Origin: Mojavia pulchra JT2-VF2
Lineage (GTDB): Bacteria; Cyanobacteriota; Cyanobacteriia; Cyanobacteriales; Nostocaceae
DNA: 64,000 bases
Direction of reading: 5' to 3'
Assembly (NCBI GenBank): GCA_019359325.1
Contig: JAHHHN010000010.1
Location: 62,001 to 126,000 of the forward strand
Below are positions 36,539-46,093 of the stretch, piece by piece. Under the pieces are notes generated by a model. It saw only the letters and a program-made list of their open reading frames with translations. It ran no database searches and was not told where the DNA came from. Positions within the stretch are counted from its first letter, which is position 1. The number at the start of each line of letters is the position of its first letter. Position numbers and translations under genes: made by a program.

Positions 36539-36596
36539 TACATTTGAATTACTCTCAGGGTGCATAACTACTAAACGTCTTTTGGTGCAAAATTAA

Positions 36597-36620
36597 CCCC
36601 CATGCTCTTGGGGGTTTTTT
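36597..36620 (+). terminator. rho-independent terminator
   Basis: CCCCCA, 6-nt loop, TGGGGG, then six T residues. It lies between the uncertain ORF and mscS and faces right; it may end transcripts coming from 36332. Confidence 0.7.
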
Positions 36621-36723
36621 CATGTAAATTTGCAGCTTCAACAGTATCTGCATAGCGCATGATGATTAACCCACTTCAGATGGAGTTAATTTGCGCTGAT
36701 TTTTACTATTATCAACGGTGCTG

Positions 36724-38445
36724 ATGAGTAAGTTAAATCAAATGAATGCAGAGATATCTTCTGTTTGGCAAAAAATTTCCGACAAGATCCAGAGATTCTT
36801 CTATCGCTTTCGTATTCCTATCACTATCAAAGCCATTTCTTGGATAGTAATTCTAGGTTGCTTACTAACTGTAGTACCAGTACAAGCGCAACAAAGACCA
36901 ACTGCTGCCATTACACTCGATGGCCGCCAATTATTTAAAGTCAGTGAAGCAGGTCAATTTAGTGCCGAGAATCGTGCTGCTGATGCCAATTTGATTTTAA
37001 AACAAGCAGTGCGCTCCACTGAACCTGTGAAAGTTGAGATTATCGAAGATAATCAATTGCCCGTTGTCAGGGTGAATGGTCGCCACTTGGTGACAGTGAC
37101 TTCACAAGACACTCCGACTGGTAGAACACAACAAGAACAGGCTGAAATTTGGGCGCAAAGAATTACTGAGGGAATTAGAGAAGGTCAACAAGAACGAAGG
37201 TTAAGTTATATCTGGAGGGCAATATTATTTGTATTCTTGTCAGTAGTCAGTGCATTTATTCTACATCAAATTTTAGGTTGGATTTGGTGCTACTGGTTAC
37301 GAAGGCTAGTGCCAAGGGCAGCAAATGATCCAGAAACGGGAGCGCAACCCAAAGGAATTGAATTATTTTTGCAATTGACACTTTCCTTAGTGCGTGCTGG
37401 AGTGTGGTTAGGAGCTATTATTTACATTACAGACTTATTTCCATTAACGCGAGAGTGGAGCCAGCGCATTACTAATATTCTTCGGATGAGTCTGACATCA
37501 CCTGTTATTTCTCTTGGTGAAAGTTCGTATTCAGTTATTAATATATTGATTTTAATAAGTTTATTTTTTGGATTGCTAGCTGTTGCAGGAGCAGTGACAA
37601 ATTTGTTGCGATCGCGTGTACTTCAAATCACAAGTGTTAGTCGCGGCGTTCAACAGTCTATCGCAGTTATTATTAACTATAGCTTAATATTTATCGGCAC
37701 TGTTATTTTACTCCAAATTTGGGGTTTAGATATCAGTTCTCTGGCAATTTTAGCTAGTATCTTGGGTGTAGCAATCGGATTTGGTTTGCAAGGAGTAGCA
37801 AAAGAATTAATCAGTGGCTTAGTTATTACTTTTGAACGCTCGATTCAAATTGGAGATTTTGTAGAAATTGGTGAATATATGGGAACAGTAGAACGGTTCA
37901 CTGCCCGCAGTATTCACATCCATACTTTAGATGACATATTGGTGATTGTACCCAATTCTCGTTTATTAGATAAAGAAGTAGTGAATTGGAGCCATCACAA
38001 CCGTGTGTCTCGTTTAGTATTACCCGTGCGTTTGGCTTATAAATCAGATTTGAATCACGTGCGTTCTGCACTGCTGGAAGCAGCAAATAATCATCCTGAT
38101 GTTTTAAATAAGCCAGCACCAAAAGTTTGGTTTAAAGGATTCGGTGAAGATTCTTTAGATTTTCAGTTGCTAGTTTGGATTTCAAAACCTAGAAGGCAAT
38201 TTCAAATTAAAAGTGACCTTTACTTTCAAATAGATGAAAGTTTACGACTACATAATATTCAAATTCCCTTTCCACAACGTTCACTTCATGTCCGATCAGG
38301 AAGTTTGCCATTAAAAATTTCACCTAAGTTAGAAGATTCTTTGTCTCAACTTTCTGCTATGTTAACTAATTGGTTACAAAAGCAATCCCAGAATGATAAC
38401 TCTAACGGCTCATTTAATTCATCAACAAAGCATCAAAGAAAATAA
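36724..38445 (+). CDS. MscS-family mechanosensitive ion channel
   Basis: A 573-residue membrane protein. N-terminal region: an export/membrane segment (about 35-55) and a periplasmic part (about 56-150). Four or five helices follow (about 165-350), then the MscS pore-lining and beta domain: LAILASILGVAIGFGLQGVAKELISGLVITFERSIQIGDFVEIGEY (about 345-390), and a C-terminal soluble part (to about 520) with an Asn-rich tail. It releases osmolytes on hypo-osmotic shock. The ATG at 36724 is two codons after an upstream GTG. Confidence 0.9.
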   Translation: MSKLNQMNAEISSVWQKISDKIQRFFYRFRIPITIKAISWIVILGCLLTVVPVQAQQRPTAAITLDGRQLFKVSEAGQFSAENRAADANLILKQAVRSTEPVKVEIIEDNQLPVVRVNGRHLVTVTSQDTPTGRTQQEQAEIWAQRITEGIREGQQERRLSYIWRAILFVFLSVVSAFILHQILGWIWCYWLRRLVPRAANDPETGAQPKGIELFLQLTLSLVRAGVWLGAIIYITDLFPLTREWSQRITNILRMSLTSPVISLGESSYSVINILILISLFFGLLAVAGAVTNLLRSRVLQITSVSRGVQQSIAVIINYSLIFIGTVILLQIWGLDISSLAILASILGVAIGFGLQGVAKELISGLVITFERSIQIGDFVEIGEYMGTVERFTARSIHIHTLDDILVIVPNSRLLDKEVVNWSHHNRVSRLVLPVRLAYKSDLNHVRSALLEAANNHPDVLNKPAPKVWFKGFGEDSLDFQLLVWISKPRRQFQIKSDLYFQIDESLRLHNIQIPFPQRSLHVRSGSLPLKISPKLEDSLSQLSAMLTNWLQKQSQNDNSNGSFNSSTKHQRK

Positions 38446-38711
38446 AGAAGATGATGCCCATTAAATATTTACTATCCACTTTAAAAAAGCGCTATAATTT
38501 TTATAAACAATACTGCTGTTATCTGAAATATTTACGGTTCAATAATTTTAGCTATTTTGTTATTAAATTATTTTTTTACCAATTTTAAATCAAATTGTGC
38601 CACAAATACTGTAAAATTTTAAAGCAGCGAAGTTTATCGATGTTATCCGCCAAGTGCCTGAATTAAAACCAAACTGTTGAAGAACTTCTATGGGAAAATA
38701 ACATCTATTGA

Positions 38712-40274
38712 ATGTATATGCCCATGAACGAACAGCGTCAGCAAGTCTATTTTGAACTCATTCAAAGCCTGTTGAATTGTCCTAGCGGCGAAGAATTGGA
38801 GATTTTGGAGGCGAACCGAGAGATACTTGATGCTGACTTAACACAAAAGATGCTGGAAAAGGCAAGTAATCTACTAAAGCAAGGTGAACAAAACCAAGCT
38901 AATCGTTTAATGAATATGGCAGGACGGTTGCTTGGAGTGTATAGTAATTTATCATCAACTGCTAAAGGACAAGAATACTTGTATTTCTTGATGCAGGCGC
39001 TGGAACTAACAGCAGATAGCAGATGCGATGCACAGGTTGTTTATCCCTTGCTGGCTGCAAATACAGATAAACTCAATTTGAATCTAGTAAAAGAATTGCG
39101 GCATTGGGCAAGTAAAGCCTTGACACAAGTAGAAGCAGAGATAGCACAATCAAGGGCTGTAGATGTATTTAATTTTAGTACTTTAATTGAACAATTCTCT
39201 TTGGGTAACAAAGCCAGCAACATAGAAATTGCCATTACTGGCTATGAAATAGTATTAACAGTATTTACTCGTGAAGCTTTTCCTGTTGAATGGGCTGCGA
39301 CGCAAAATAACTTGGGATATGCTTATTACCAGAGAATACTTGGAGACAAAGCCAACAACATCGAAGTTTCCATTGCTGCATCTCAAGCAGCTTTGAGGGT
39401 TTACACTCGTGAAGCTTTTCCTGTTGAATGGGCTTCCGCGCAAAATACCTTGGGAACTGCTTATTACCAGAGAATACTTGGAGACAAAGCCAGCAATATT
39501 GAAGTTTCCATCGCTGCATTTCAAGCTGCTTTGAGTGTTTACACTTGCGAAGTTTTTCCTGTTGATTGGGCTTCTACGCAACATAACTTGGGAATTGCTT
39601 ATTACCAGAGAGTACTTGGAGACAAAGCCAACAATATTGCAGTTTCCATCGCTGCATTTCAAGCGGCTTTAAGTGTTTACACTCGTGAAGCTTTTCCTGT
39701 TGAATGGGCTTCGATACAAAATAACTTGGGAATTGCTTACAGTGACAGAATACTCAAAGACAAAGCAAACAATATCGAAGTTGCGATCGCTGCATTTCAA
39801 GCGGCTTTAAGTGTTTACACTCGTGAAGCTTTTTCTGTTGATTGGGCTTCGACACAAAGTAACTTAGGGCTTGCTTATAGCCAGAGAATGCTTGGAGACA
39901 AAGCCAACAACATTGAAGTTTCTATCGCTGCATTCCAAGCGGCTTTAAATGTTTACACTCGTGAAGCTTTTCCTGTTGATTGGGCTTCGACACAAAATAA
40001 CTTAGGGCTTGCTTATAGCCAGAGAATACTTGGAGACAAAGCCAACAACATTGAAGTTGCGATCGCTGCATTCCAAGCGGCTTTAAATGTTTACACTCGT
40101 GAAGCTTTTCCTGTTGATTGGGCTTCGACACAAAATAACTTGAGACTTGCTTACAGTAAGAGAATACCCAAAGACAAAGCCAACAACATCGAAGTTTCCA
40201 TCGCTGCATTCCAAGCTGCTTTAAGTGTTTACACTCGCGCGGCTTTTCCTGTTGAATTGGCAGATAGTGACTAT
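38712..40274 (+). CDS. 46-residue-repeat (TPR-like) protein, 3' end disrupted
   Basis: A 521-residue protein. Residues 1-165 are a helical N-terminal region (SLLNCPSGEELEIL, AGRLLGVYSNL). From about residue 166 a 46-residue unit repeats about 7.5 times (138-bp period): (D/N)KA(N/S)NIEVSIAAFQAALSV(Y)TREAFPVEWASTQNNLGIAYYQRILG. This resembles tetratricopeptide-like repeat proteins of Nostoc, which often end in a CHAT or kinase domain. Here the eighth unit is cut short (AFPVELADSDY then stop), so the C-terminal effector part is lost or frameshifted. Function unknown; repeats are likely protein-interaction surfaces. Confidence 0.75.
39207..40274 (+). repeat. tandem 138-bp repeat within the coding region
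   Basis: Seven full units start at 39207, 39345, 39483, 39621, 39759, 39897 and 40035, and a partial eighth at 40173. Units six and seven are nearly identical, indicating recent duplication or homogenisation. The strongest shared block is GAAGCTTTTCCTGTTGA. Confidence 0.85.
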
Positions 40275-40375
40275 TAGAAGGTTATGTTGGTTTGCTTCAT
40301 GCCAATGGGCTGAGACAAGAGGTGGAAGCAATTAAAGAAAAATACTACCTTCACAAATCTGAGAAATTATCTTAA
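40271..40375 (+). pseudogene. frameshifted tail of the repeat protein
   Basis: In the next frame an open stretch of 34 codons reads GYVGLLHANGLRQEVEAIKEKYYLHKSEKLS and stops. It has no start codon of its own and directly abuts the early stop of the upstream repeat protein, so it looks like its former C-terminus shifted out of frame. Confidence 0.35.
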
Positions 40376-40527
40376 TTTGTGATGAATTACCTATTTAAAT
40401 CTAAATTACCGACTTCTAATAAAAGTCGGAAATCTGGAAATTTTAATTTTCACAAATCAGTTAGGATTGATATACATACACTCCTAGCAAATTATTTTTA
40501 ATCAAAACAGGAATTAAAAATTTAACT

Positions 40528-41850
40528 ATGGCTCAACAACCGATACAAGTAATTGGAGGTGGACTAGCTGGGACAGAAGCAGCATGGCAAATAGCCCAGG
40601 CTGGAGTGCCTGTAATTTTGCATGAAATGCGTCCAAATCGCTTTAGTCCTGCCCATCATACAGAACATTTAGCGGAATTAGTATGTAGTAATTCCTTTGG
40701 GGCAATGGCAAGCGATCGCGCCACTGGATTATTGCACGAAGAACTGCGGCAACTTAATTCTATTGTCATTGCCAAAGCTGATGAACACGCTGTTCCGGCT
40801 GGTGGGGCGCTAGCAGTAGATAGAGGGCAATTTGGCCAGGACTTAACAGAAACTCTGGCTAGCCATCCTTTAATTGAATTTTGCCGAGGTGAAATACCTG
40901 CTATTCCTGAAGGAATTGTAGTGTTGGCGACTGGGCCTTTAACTAGTCCTGATTTAGCTGAAGATATACGCCGCTTAACAGGGATGGAATACCTGAGCTT
41001 TTTCGATGCGGCTAGCCCAATCGTTGTAGGAGAATCGATTAACCGCGATATTGCTTTTATGGCTTCCCGCTATGACAAAGGCGAAGCTGCTTATCTCAAC
41101 TGTCCAATGAATAAGGAGCAATACCTGCACTTTTGGGAAGAACTCAAGAAAGCCGAACAAACAGAATTGAAGGATTTTGAGCGGGAAACAGCGAAATTTT
41201 TTGAAGCCTGTCTACCCATTGAAGAACAAGCACTGCGCGGTGAAGACACGATGCGTTATGGCCCTCTCAAGCCAGTAGGGTTGTCTGATAGCCGTACAGG
41301 GGAACGTCCTTACGCGGTTGTGCAGTTGCGACAAGAAGACAAAGCCGGTCAGCTTTGGAACATGGTAGGATTCCAAACTAATCTGCGTTGGGGTGAGCAA
41401 AAGCGGGTATTCCGGTTAATTCCAGGTTTGGAAAATGCAGAATTTGTGCGGTTGGGAGTGATGCATCGCAACACTTTTATTAATGCTCCCCAACTAATGC
41501 ATCCGAGTCTGCAATTTAAACAGCGTCCTAACTTACTGGCGGCTGGACAATTGATTGGTACTGAAGGCTACACCGCCGCGGCTGCTGGTGGCTGCTTGGC
41601 AGGAATTAATGCTGCACGACTAGCTTTAGGGAAAGAAGCTCTAACCCTACCACCCACAACGATGATGGGTGCGCTGTTTGAGTTTATCAGTTCCGCTTCG
41701 CCCAAGCACTTCCAACCAATGCCGCCCAACTTTGGCATTTTCCCAGAACTGGGTGTGAAAATCAAAAATAAACAAGAGCGTTACGGACGTTACCGCGATC
41801 GCTCTTTGGCTGATTTAACAAACTGGAAAGTAAATTATCGTAATTCGTAA
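40528..41850 (+). CDS. trmFO: methylenetetrahydrofolate-tRNA-(uracil-5-)-methyltransferase TrmFO
   Basis: A 440-residue FAD protein that makes m5U54 in tRNA using methylenetetrahydrofolate. N-terminal dinucleotide-binding motif [14 protein letters not shown] (about 9-22), followed by LHEMRP, and the family blocks [25 protein letters not shown], and [12 protein letters not shown]. This is the typical enzyme in cyanobacteria and Gram-positive bacteria. The gene stands alone. Confidence 0.97.
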   Translation: MAQQPIQVIGGGLAGTEAAWQIAQAGVPVILHEMRPNRFSPAHHTEHLAELVCSNSFGAMASDRATGLLHEELRQLNSIVIAKADEHAVPAGGALAVDRGQFGQDLTETLASHPLIEFCRGEIPAIPEGIVVLATGPLTSPDLAEDIRRLTGMEYLSFFDAASPIVVGESINRDIAFMASRYDKGEAAYLNCPMNKEQYLHFWEELKKAEQTELKDFERETAKFFEACLPIEEQALRGEDTMRYGPLKPVGLSDSRTGERPYAVVQLRQEDKAGQLWNMVGFQTNLRWGEQKRVFRLIPGLENAEFVRLGVMHRNTFINAPQLMHPSLQFKQRPNLLAAGQLIGTEGYTAAAAGGCLAGINAARLALGKEALTLPPTTMMGALFEFISSASPKHFQPMPPNFGIFPELGVKIKNKQERYGRYRDRSLADLTNWKVNYRNS

Positions 41851-42092
41851 TTATCAAAGCACAGATGCACATCGATGTAGACGCAAAGCGGCTTCCGCAG
41901 GGTACACAGATATTTATCTGTAGTTAATATTAGTATTAATTAATACCCTTGCTTAAGGCTGACATAGTTGGAATGTTTATGTTACAACTTGGCAGATAAA
42001 TTTGACAGCGCGTTGCAGTGGGTGAATCGAATTTTGGAAAAAATGCTCATAGTGATTGGAAGTATTGCTGTGGTAAGCTTTACGGCATAGTA

Positions 42093-43283
42093 GTGCCATT
42101 GAGAAAAAACAATAAAATTTGGTGCATAATTTTATGCATTTGTTTGGTGTTTATCCCAATATTGCCAGTGCGTGCGGCGTCTACAGCATCAATTAATACT
42201 TTAAAACAACAGCAGCGACAAGTTAAGCAGCAGCGTCAAAATGTAGTTAAAGAGCGCGATCGCTTAACTAATCTGCAAAAAGAAGCTCAAAATCGCCTGA
42301 GTGGATTAAAGCAAAACTTACAAACTACCAATAGTCATATTCAAGACAGCGAGTTGCGATTAAAGTTGGCTACGCAACGCCTCCAGCAGTTGGAGGCTGA
42401 TTTAGCTGTGGCGCAACGTTCCTATGAAGAACGCCAAGTCGCCACAGTAGCAAGATTACGGTTTCTTCAGCGATCGCCTGCAAGTCAAGGATGGGGAGTT
42501 TTGCTACAAAGCGAAAGTATTAGTGATTTTATCAGTCGTCGTCATCAGCTGAAGTTAGTCTACCAAGCAGATCAGCAGATTTTAGCAAAACTCAATGCAC
42601 AAGCAAACGAGATTATCAAACAACAAACAGGAGTAGAACACCAAAAAAACGAAATTGCTTTAATTAGAGAGCAATTATTAGCGCAAAAAGCCGATTATCA
42701 AGCGCAAGCGCAGTCACAAACAGATTTAATTCAACGCCTAAACAGCGATCGCTTGGCCTTAGAAGCGGCGCAAAATCAGCTAGAGCAAGATTCGCAAAAC
42801 CTAGAAGTTTTGATTCAACAAAAGGTAGCAGAAGCCAAAGCAAGAGTTGAGGCGCAGGCGAAGACTAACAGCAGCAGTAAAAACATTATCATTCGGGGAA
42901 CTGGGATGCTGGCATATCCTAGCGATGCACCTACTAGCAGTCCCTTCGGTTGGCGGATGCATCCAGTTCTTGGTTATCGTCGCTTTCATGCAGGTATGGA
43001 TTTTGCCGCTAGCTATGGTAGTACAATTCGGGCAGCTGATTCGGGAACAGTAATTTTTGCTGGATGGTATGGTGGTTATGGCAAAGCTGTAATAATTGAC
43101 CACGGCAAAGGCGTTACTACACTTTACGGACATACCAGCGAATTATATGTTTCCGAAGGGCAAGGAGTTCAACGCGGACAAGCGATCGCTGCTGTGGGTT
43201 CCACCGGTTTGTCTACCGGGCCCCATCTCCATTTTGAAGTGCGACACAATGGTTCACCTGTAGACCCCGCTAATTATCTTTAA
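42093..43283 (+). CDS. M23-family murein hydrolase with coiled coil (EnvC/NlpD-like)
   Basis: A 396-residue exported protein. Signal peptide about 1-28 (NKIWCIILCICLVFIPILPVRA), a long coiled coil (about 30-260, Gln/Lys/Leu-rich), and a C-terminal LytM/M23 domain (about 275-395) with the Zn ligands in HAGMDFA, HGKGVTTLYGHTS and GPHLHFEV. Such proteins cut or activate cutting of septal peptidoglycan. I prefer the GTG at 42093; a longer frame from the GTG at 42018 would put a non-signal stretch of 25 residues in front. Confidence 0.9.
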   Translation: MPLRKNNKIWCIILCICLVFIPILPVRAASTASINTLKQQQRQVKQQRQNVVKERDRLTNLQKEAQNRLSGLKQNLQTTNSHIQDSELRLKLATQRLQQLEADLAVAQRSYEERQVATVARLRFLQRSPASQGWGVLLQSESISDFISRRHQLKLVYQADQQILAKLNAQANEIIKQQTGVEHQKNEIALIREQLLAQKADYQAQAQSQTDLIQRLNSDRLALEAAQNQLEQDSQNLEVLIQQKVAEAKARVEAQAKTNSSSKNIIIRGTGMLAYPSDAPTSSPFGWRMHPVLGYRRFHAGMDFAASYGSTIRAADSGTVIFAGWYGGYGKAVIIDHGKGVTTLYGHTSELYVSEGQGVQRGQAIAAVGSTGLSTGPHLHFEVRHNGSPVDPANYL

Positions 43284-43410
43284 TATTATGTCCGGTTGAA
43301 GGCTGATCATTAGGGCTGATCCCTGTTTTGTTACTACGGGGAAAGAGCATTTCGCGGTTTTTGCACAGATGCGAGAATATAACTAATTAGGCGGACATGA
43401 TATAACAGGG

Positions 43411-43548
43411 ATGGTTACGCCGTGCAGACAAGCAGTAAGCACAAGAGAAATAATTTTGTGTATTGACGAAACTGGAGATCAGAAAAAGGGAAAATCAACA
43501 TATTTCCGTCACTGGTTAGGTACACAACAAATACAATTTCATTATTGA
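43411..43548 (+). pseudogene. transposase remnant (IS701/IS4-type DDE fragment)
   Basis: A 45-codon open stretch contains REIILCIDETGDQKKGKST, which matches the first aspartate block (DETGD..KKG) of IS701-type transposases, and then diverges and stops. No other transposase part or clear terminal inverted repeat was found. The stop overlaps the 3' end of the minus-strand RmlD-like gene by a few bases. Confidence 0.6.
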
Positions 43549-44417
43549 CTATTGATTAATTCCTGCAATTCTTTTCGTAAAGATAAAGGCTGATATCCTA
43601 ATGCAAAAGCTTTAGAACTATCTAAAGAGACATCTGCCGGTCTGGGCGCTGCCATTTTTATATCTTGTTGTCGGCAGCCTTGAATTTTAGCATTAGGAAT
43701 TTGAAATACTTCTACTAATAGTTGACCAAAATCATAACGAGAAATTCTTTCTTTACCGCCTAAGTGAATGCACCCGTGAACTTTTTCTAATGCTAATAAC
43801 AAGCCTTGTGCAGCAGTTTTTCCACTCACTGGTGTGCGGAATTCATCTATAAACAAATTTAGCTCTTTGCCTGCTTGTAAAGTTTGAATAAATGGTTGAA
43901 TAAAACTTTGAGCAGTTGGTGTTGCCATACCAAACATTAACGGCATACGGCATATTGCAGTATTAGGATATCGCTCTAACATCCCTGCTTCAGCCATCAC
44001 TTTTTGCTCACCATAAATATTCACAGGACATACAGGATCTGTTTCCTGATATGGAGCATTTAAGCCATCAAAAACCAAGTCGGTTGATGTAAACGCGCAA
44101 GGAATCGAATAATCTGCACACAGTCCAGCTATATTCGATGATGTTGTAACATTAATTGCGTATGATTGTTGCGGATGATTTTGGCAAAAGTTAGGTTGAG
44201 ATTGAGCAGCCGTGTGAATAACTGCTGCTGGACTAACATCACTAAATATACTCTTGAGTTCTTGAAAATCTGTCAAATTCGCTTTCAGCATTTTGATGCC
44301 AGGAATATTTATTTCATGGGAAAAATAAGTTCCATAAACTTCCCATTCTTGCTTTGCTATTTGACAAATATGCCATCCTAAAAAGCCACTAGCTCCGGTA
44401 ACTAACAGTTTTTTCAT
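43542..44417 (-). CDS. RmlD-like sugar-nucleotide reductase (SDR)
   Basis: A 291-residue extended-type short-chain dehydrogenase: NAD(P) motif GASGFLGW (about 8-15), HTAAQS, and active-site YGEQK (about 165) with the TSTDLVFDG segment before it. It resembles dTDP-4-dehydrorhamnose reductase, but the rest of the rhamnose pathway is absent, so the sugar is unknown. It stands alone. Confidence 0.82.
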   Translation of the reverse strand: MKKLLVTGASGFLGWHICQIAKQEWEVYGTYFSHEINIPGIKMLKANLTDFQELKSIFSDVSPAAVIHTAAQSQPNFCQNHPQQSYAINVTTSSNIAGLCADYSIPCAFTSTDLVFDGLNAPYQETDPVCPVNIYGEQKVMAEAGMLERYPNTAICRMPLMFGMATPTAQSFIQPFIQTLQAGKELNLFIDEFRTPVSGKTAAQGLLLALEKVHGCIHLGGKERISRYDFGQLLVEVFQIPNAKIQGCRQQDIKMAAPRPADVSLDSSKAFALGYQPLSLRKELQELINSQ

Positions 44418-44780
44418 ATATATTTAAACAGGTTTTATATATAGATAAATTTAAGTTTATATCAATTATCTAAAATCTAGCCCACCAAAACCCGGATATG
44501 GTGGGCAATGCCCACCCTACTAGATGTAGATAAATTGAAGGTTATACCAATTTTCTAAAATCTAGTACCAGATTCAAACCCGAAAACTTAGATGAAATTT
44601 GGTTTTTAATGACAAATTACGAATTACAAATTAGTATTATACTGCGCTGACAGCCTAATTTATCAATAAATATTAAAGCAATACTAATAAATTGACGTGC
44701 CCACAACCGATAAGGGCAGAAAATTCTATTTTACTATTTTAAATCCCAATCAAATAATCAGTAGCAATGGCAAAAGCTTA
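44418..44780. other. intergenic region with inserted repeat
   Basis: 363 bp. A near-identical 22-bp direct repeat (ATATCAATTATCTAAAATCTAG at 44459-44480, ATACCAATTTTCTAAAATCTAG at 44544-44565) flanks a segment containing GCCCACC...GGTGGGC...GCCCACC (44480-44516). This looks like a repeat unit and its duplication; see repeat entry. Otherwise nothing recognised. Confidence 0.55.
44459..44565. repeat. 22-bp direct repeats flanking a GGTGGGC palindrome
   Basis: The two 22-bp copies differ at two positions and are 85 bp apart. Between them GCCCACC (44480-44486) pairs with GGTGGGC (44500-44506), which is followed by another GCCCACC (44510-44516). The palindrome belongs to a type of short dispersed repeat common in Nostocales intergenic DNA. 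Confidence 0.6.
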
Positions 44781-45521
44781 TTAGAGCAATTCCTGAAAAC
44801 GTTTATCACTACGCACTTTGACAAAATCTGGATCAGTTTTTGCTAATTTCTGATACTTACTAGGAAATAGTTTAATTGCCTTATCTAAGTTTACGATCGC
44901 CAAGTCCACATTGCGCTGTAAAGCATAAGAGCAAGCTTTGTTATAGTATGCTTCATGCTTATTAGGTTTAATCGCGATCGCTTTGTCGTAAGATTTTAGC
45001 GCTTCGGTATAACGTTGCAGCTTTGTGAGGGCAATACCTCGATTGATCCAGGCTTCGTATTTGTCGGGTTTAATCGCGATCGCTTTGTCGTATGCTACTA
45101 TCGCATCTTTATAGCTTTGCAAAGCAGTTAAAGCATTACCTCGGTTATACCAAGCTATATCTTTGTTAGGTCTGATCGCAATTGCTTGATCATAGGAGAC
45201 TATTGCATCTTTGTAGCGTTGTAAAGATGTTAAAGCATTGCCTCGATTAATCCACGCTTCTGCACTCTGAGGTTTGAGGGCGATCGCTTTATCGTATGCT
45301 GCGATCGCATCTTGGTAACGATGTGCATCTAGCAAATTATTACCTTGAATCAATAAATCCTCTACCTTTGGCGTGGACTTCGCTTTTATTAGCAATTGGG
45401 AAACGTTATTTTCTTGTACAACTTGCTTGGTATTTTTTGCCGTTGAGTTTGTCCAATCACCACAACCTAATGTGGAGAAAGTAATAAAACCAGAGGCAAC
45501 TAAACAGCGCCTAAAGTCCAT
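44781..45521 (-). CDS. TPR-repeat protein, probably exported
   Basis: A 246-residue protein with a short hydrophobic N-terminus and a Cys (LVASGFITFSTLGCGD), which could be a weak lipobox, then about five tetratricopeptide units of 34 residues (about 55-230), each with the pattern AIAYDKAIAIKPDKxEAWINRGxAL. These form a superhelical protein-interaction scaffold. There is no enzymatic domain. Partners are unknown. Confidence 0.85.
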   Translation of the reverse strand: MDFRRCLVASGFITFSTLGCGDWTNSTAKNTKQVVQENNVSQLLIKAKSTPKVEDLLIQGNNLLDAHRYQDAIAAYDKAIALKPQSAEAWINRGNALTSLQRYKDAIVSYDQAIAIRPNKDIAWYNRGNALTALQSYKDAIVAYDKAIAIKPDKYEAWINRGIALTKLQRYTEALKSYDKAIAIKPNKHEAYYNKACSYALQRNVDLAIVNLDKAIKLFPSKYQKLAKTDPDFVKVRSDKRFQELL

Positions 45522-46093
45522 GCTGTACCTATAGAACTCATAATTATGATGCTAAAACTTGTTTCTCTTAAAATATAGTATCAAACAACACTGTTCTTGT
45601 AAAAAAATATTTGATGCTCATTAATTGAATTCAAGCACAAGTATTTATAATATATAACACATTTGGCATATATAATGCAAGATATTTGCTTATTAATATA
45701 GAATATTTGTCGATTGTTTTATCATCAACTATGCTGTTAAAGTAATTAATAAAATCAATTAAAAACATATGTAATATATCGCAAAGTTCCACAAATAAGA
45801 CTTATCAATGTTTGACTAATAAGTTTAAATAAAGTTGGTGCTGAAGAATTAAGATAACTGTATTTGAACCACAAATAATTCCTGAACATAACGATAGATG
45901 TTTAACTTCAGAGATTTGGTTAATATGCAAGTTGTCCAATAAAAAAGTAAAATAGCCCAAGCATTTCTCATCTACACAAACTGGTGTACAGAATAGCAAT
46001 TGCTTGTAAACTGCATATCTTGTTCTACCCTACCCTGTAGAAATTCAGATAAAACAGATGTGGAACTGAGTCTGCTGGGGCACAATATAAAGA
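45522..46093. other. intergenic region
   Basis: 572 bp AT-rich, between divergent genes. No repeats or genes recognised; probable promoters of the TPR and pentapeptide genes. Confidence 0.5.

Noticed and set aside
39255-40209. Long antisense frames opposite the repeat protein
   Set aside because: They mirror the 138-bp repeats (open on the other strand because of the repeat codons) and carry no independent signals.
39207-40274. Regular repeats as a possible CRISPR array
   Set aside because: The units are 138 bp, in-frame and coding, and have no short palindromic repeats with variable spacers.
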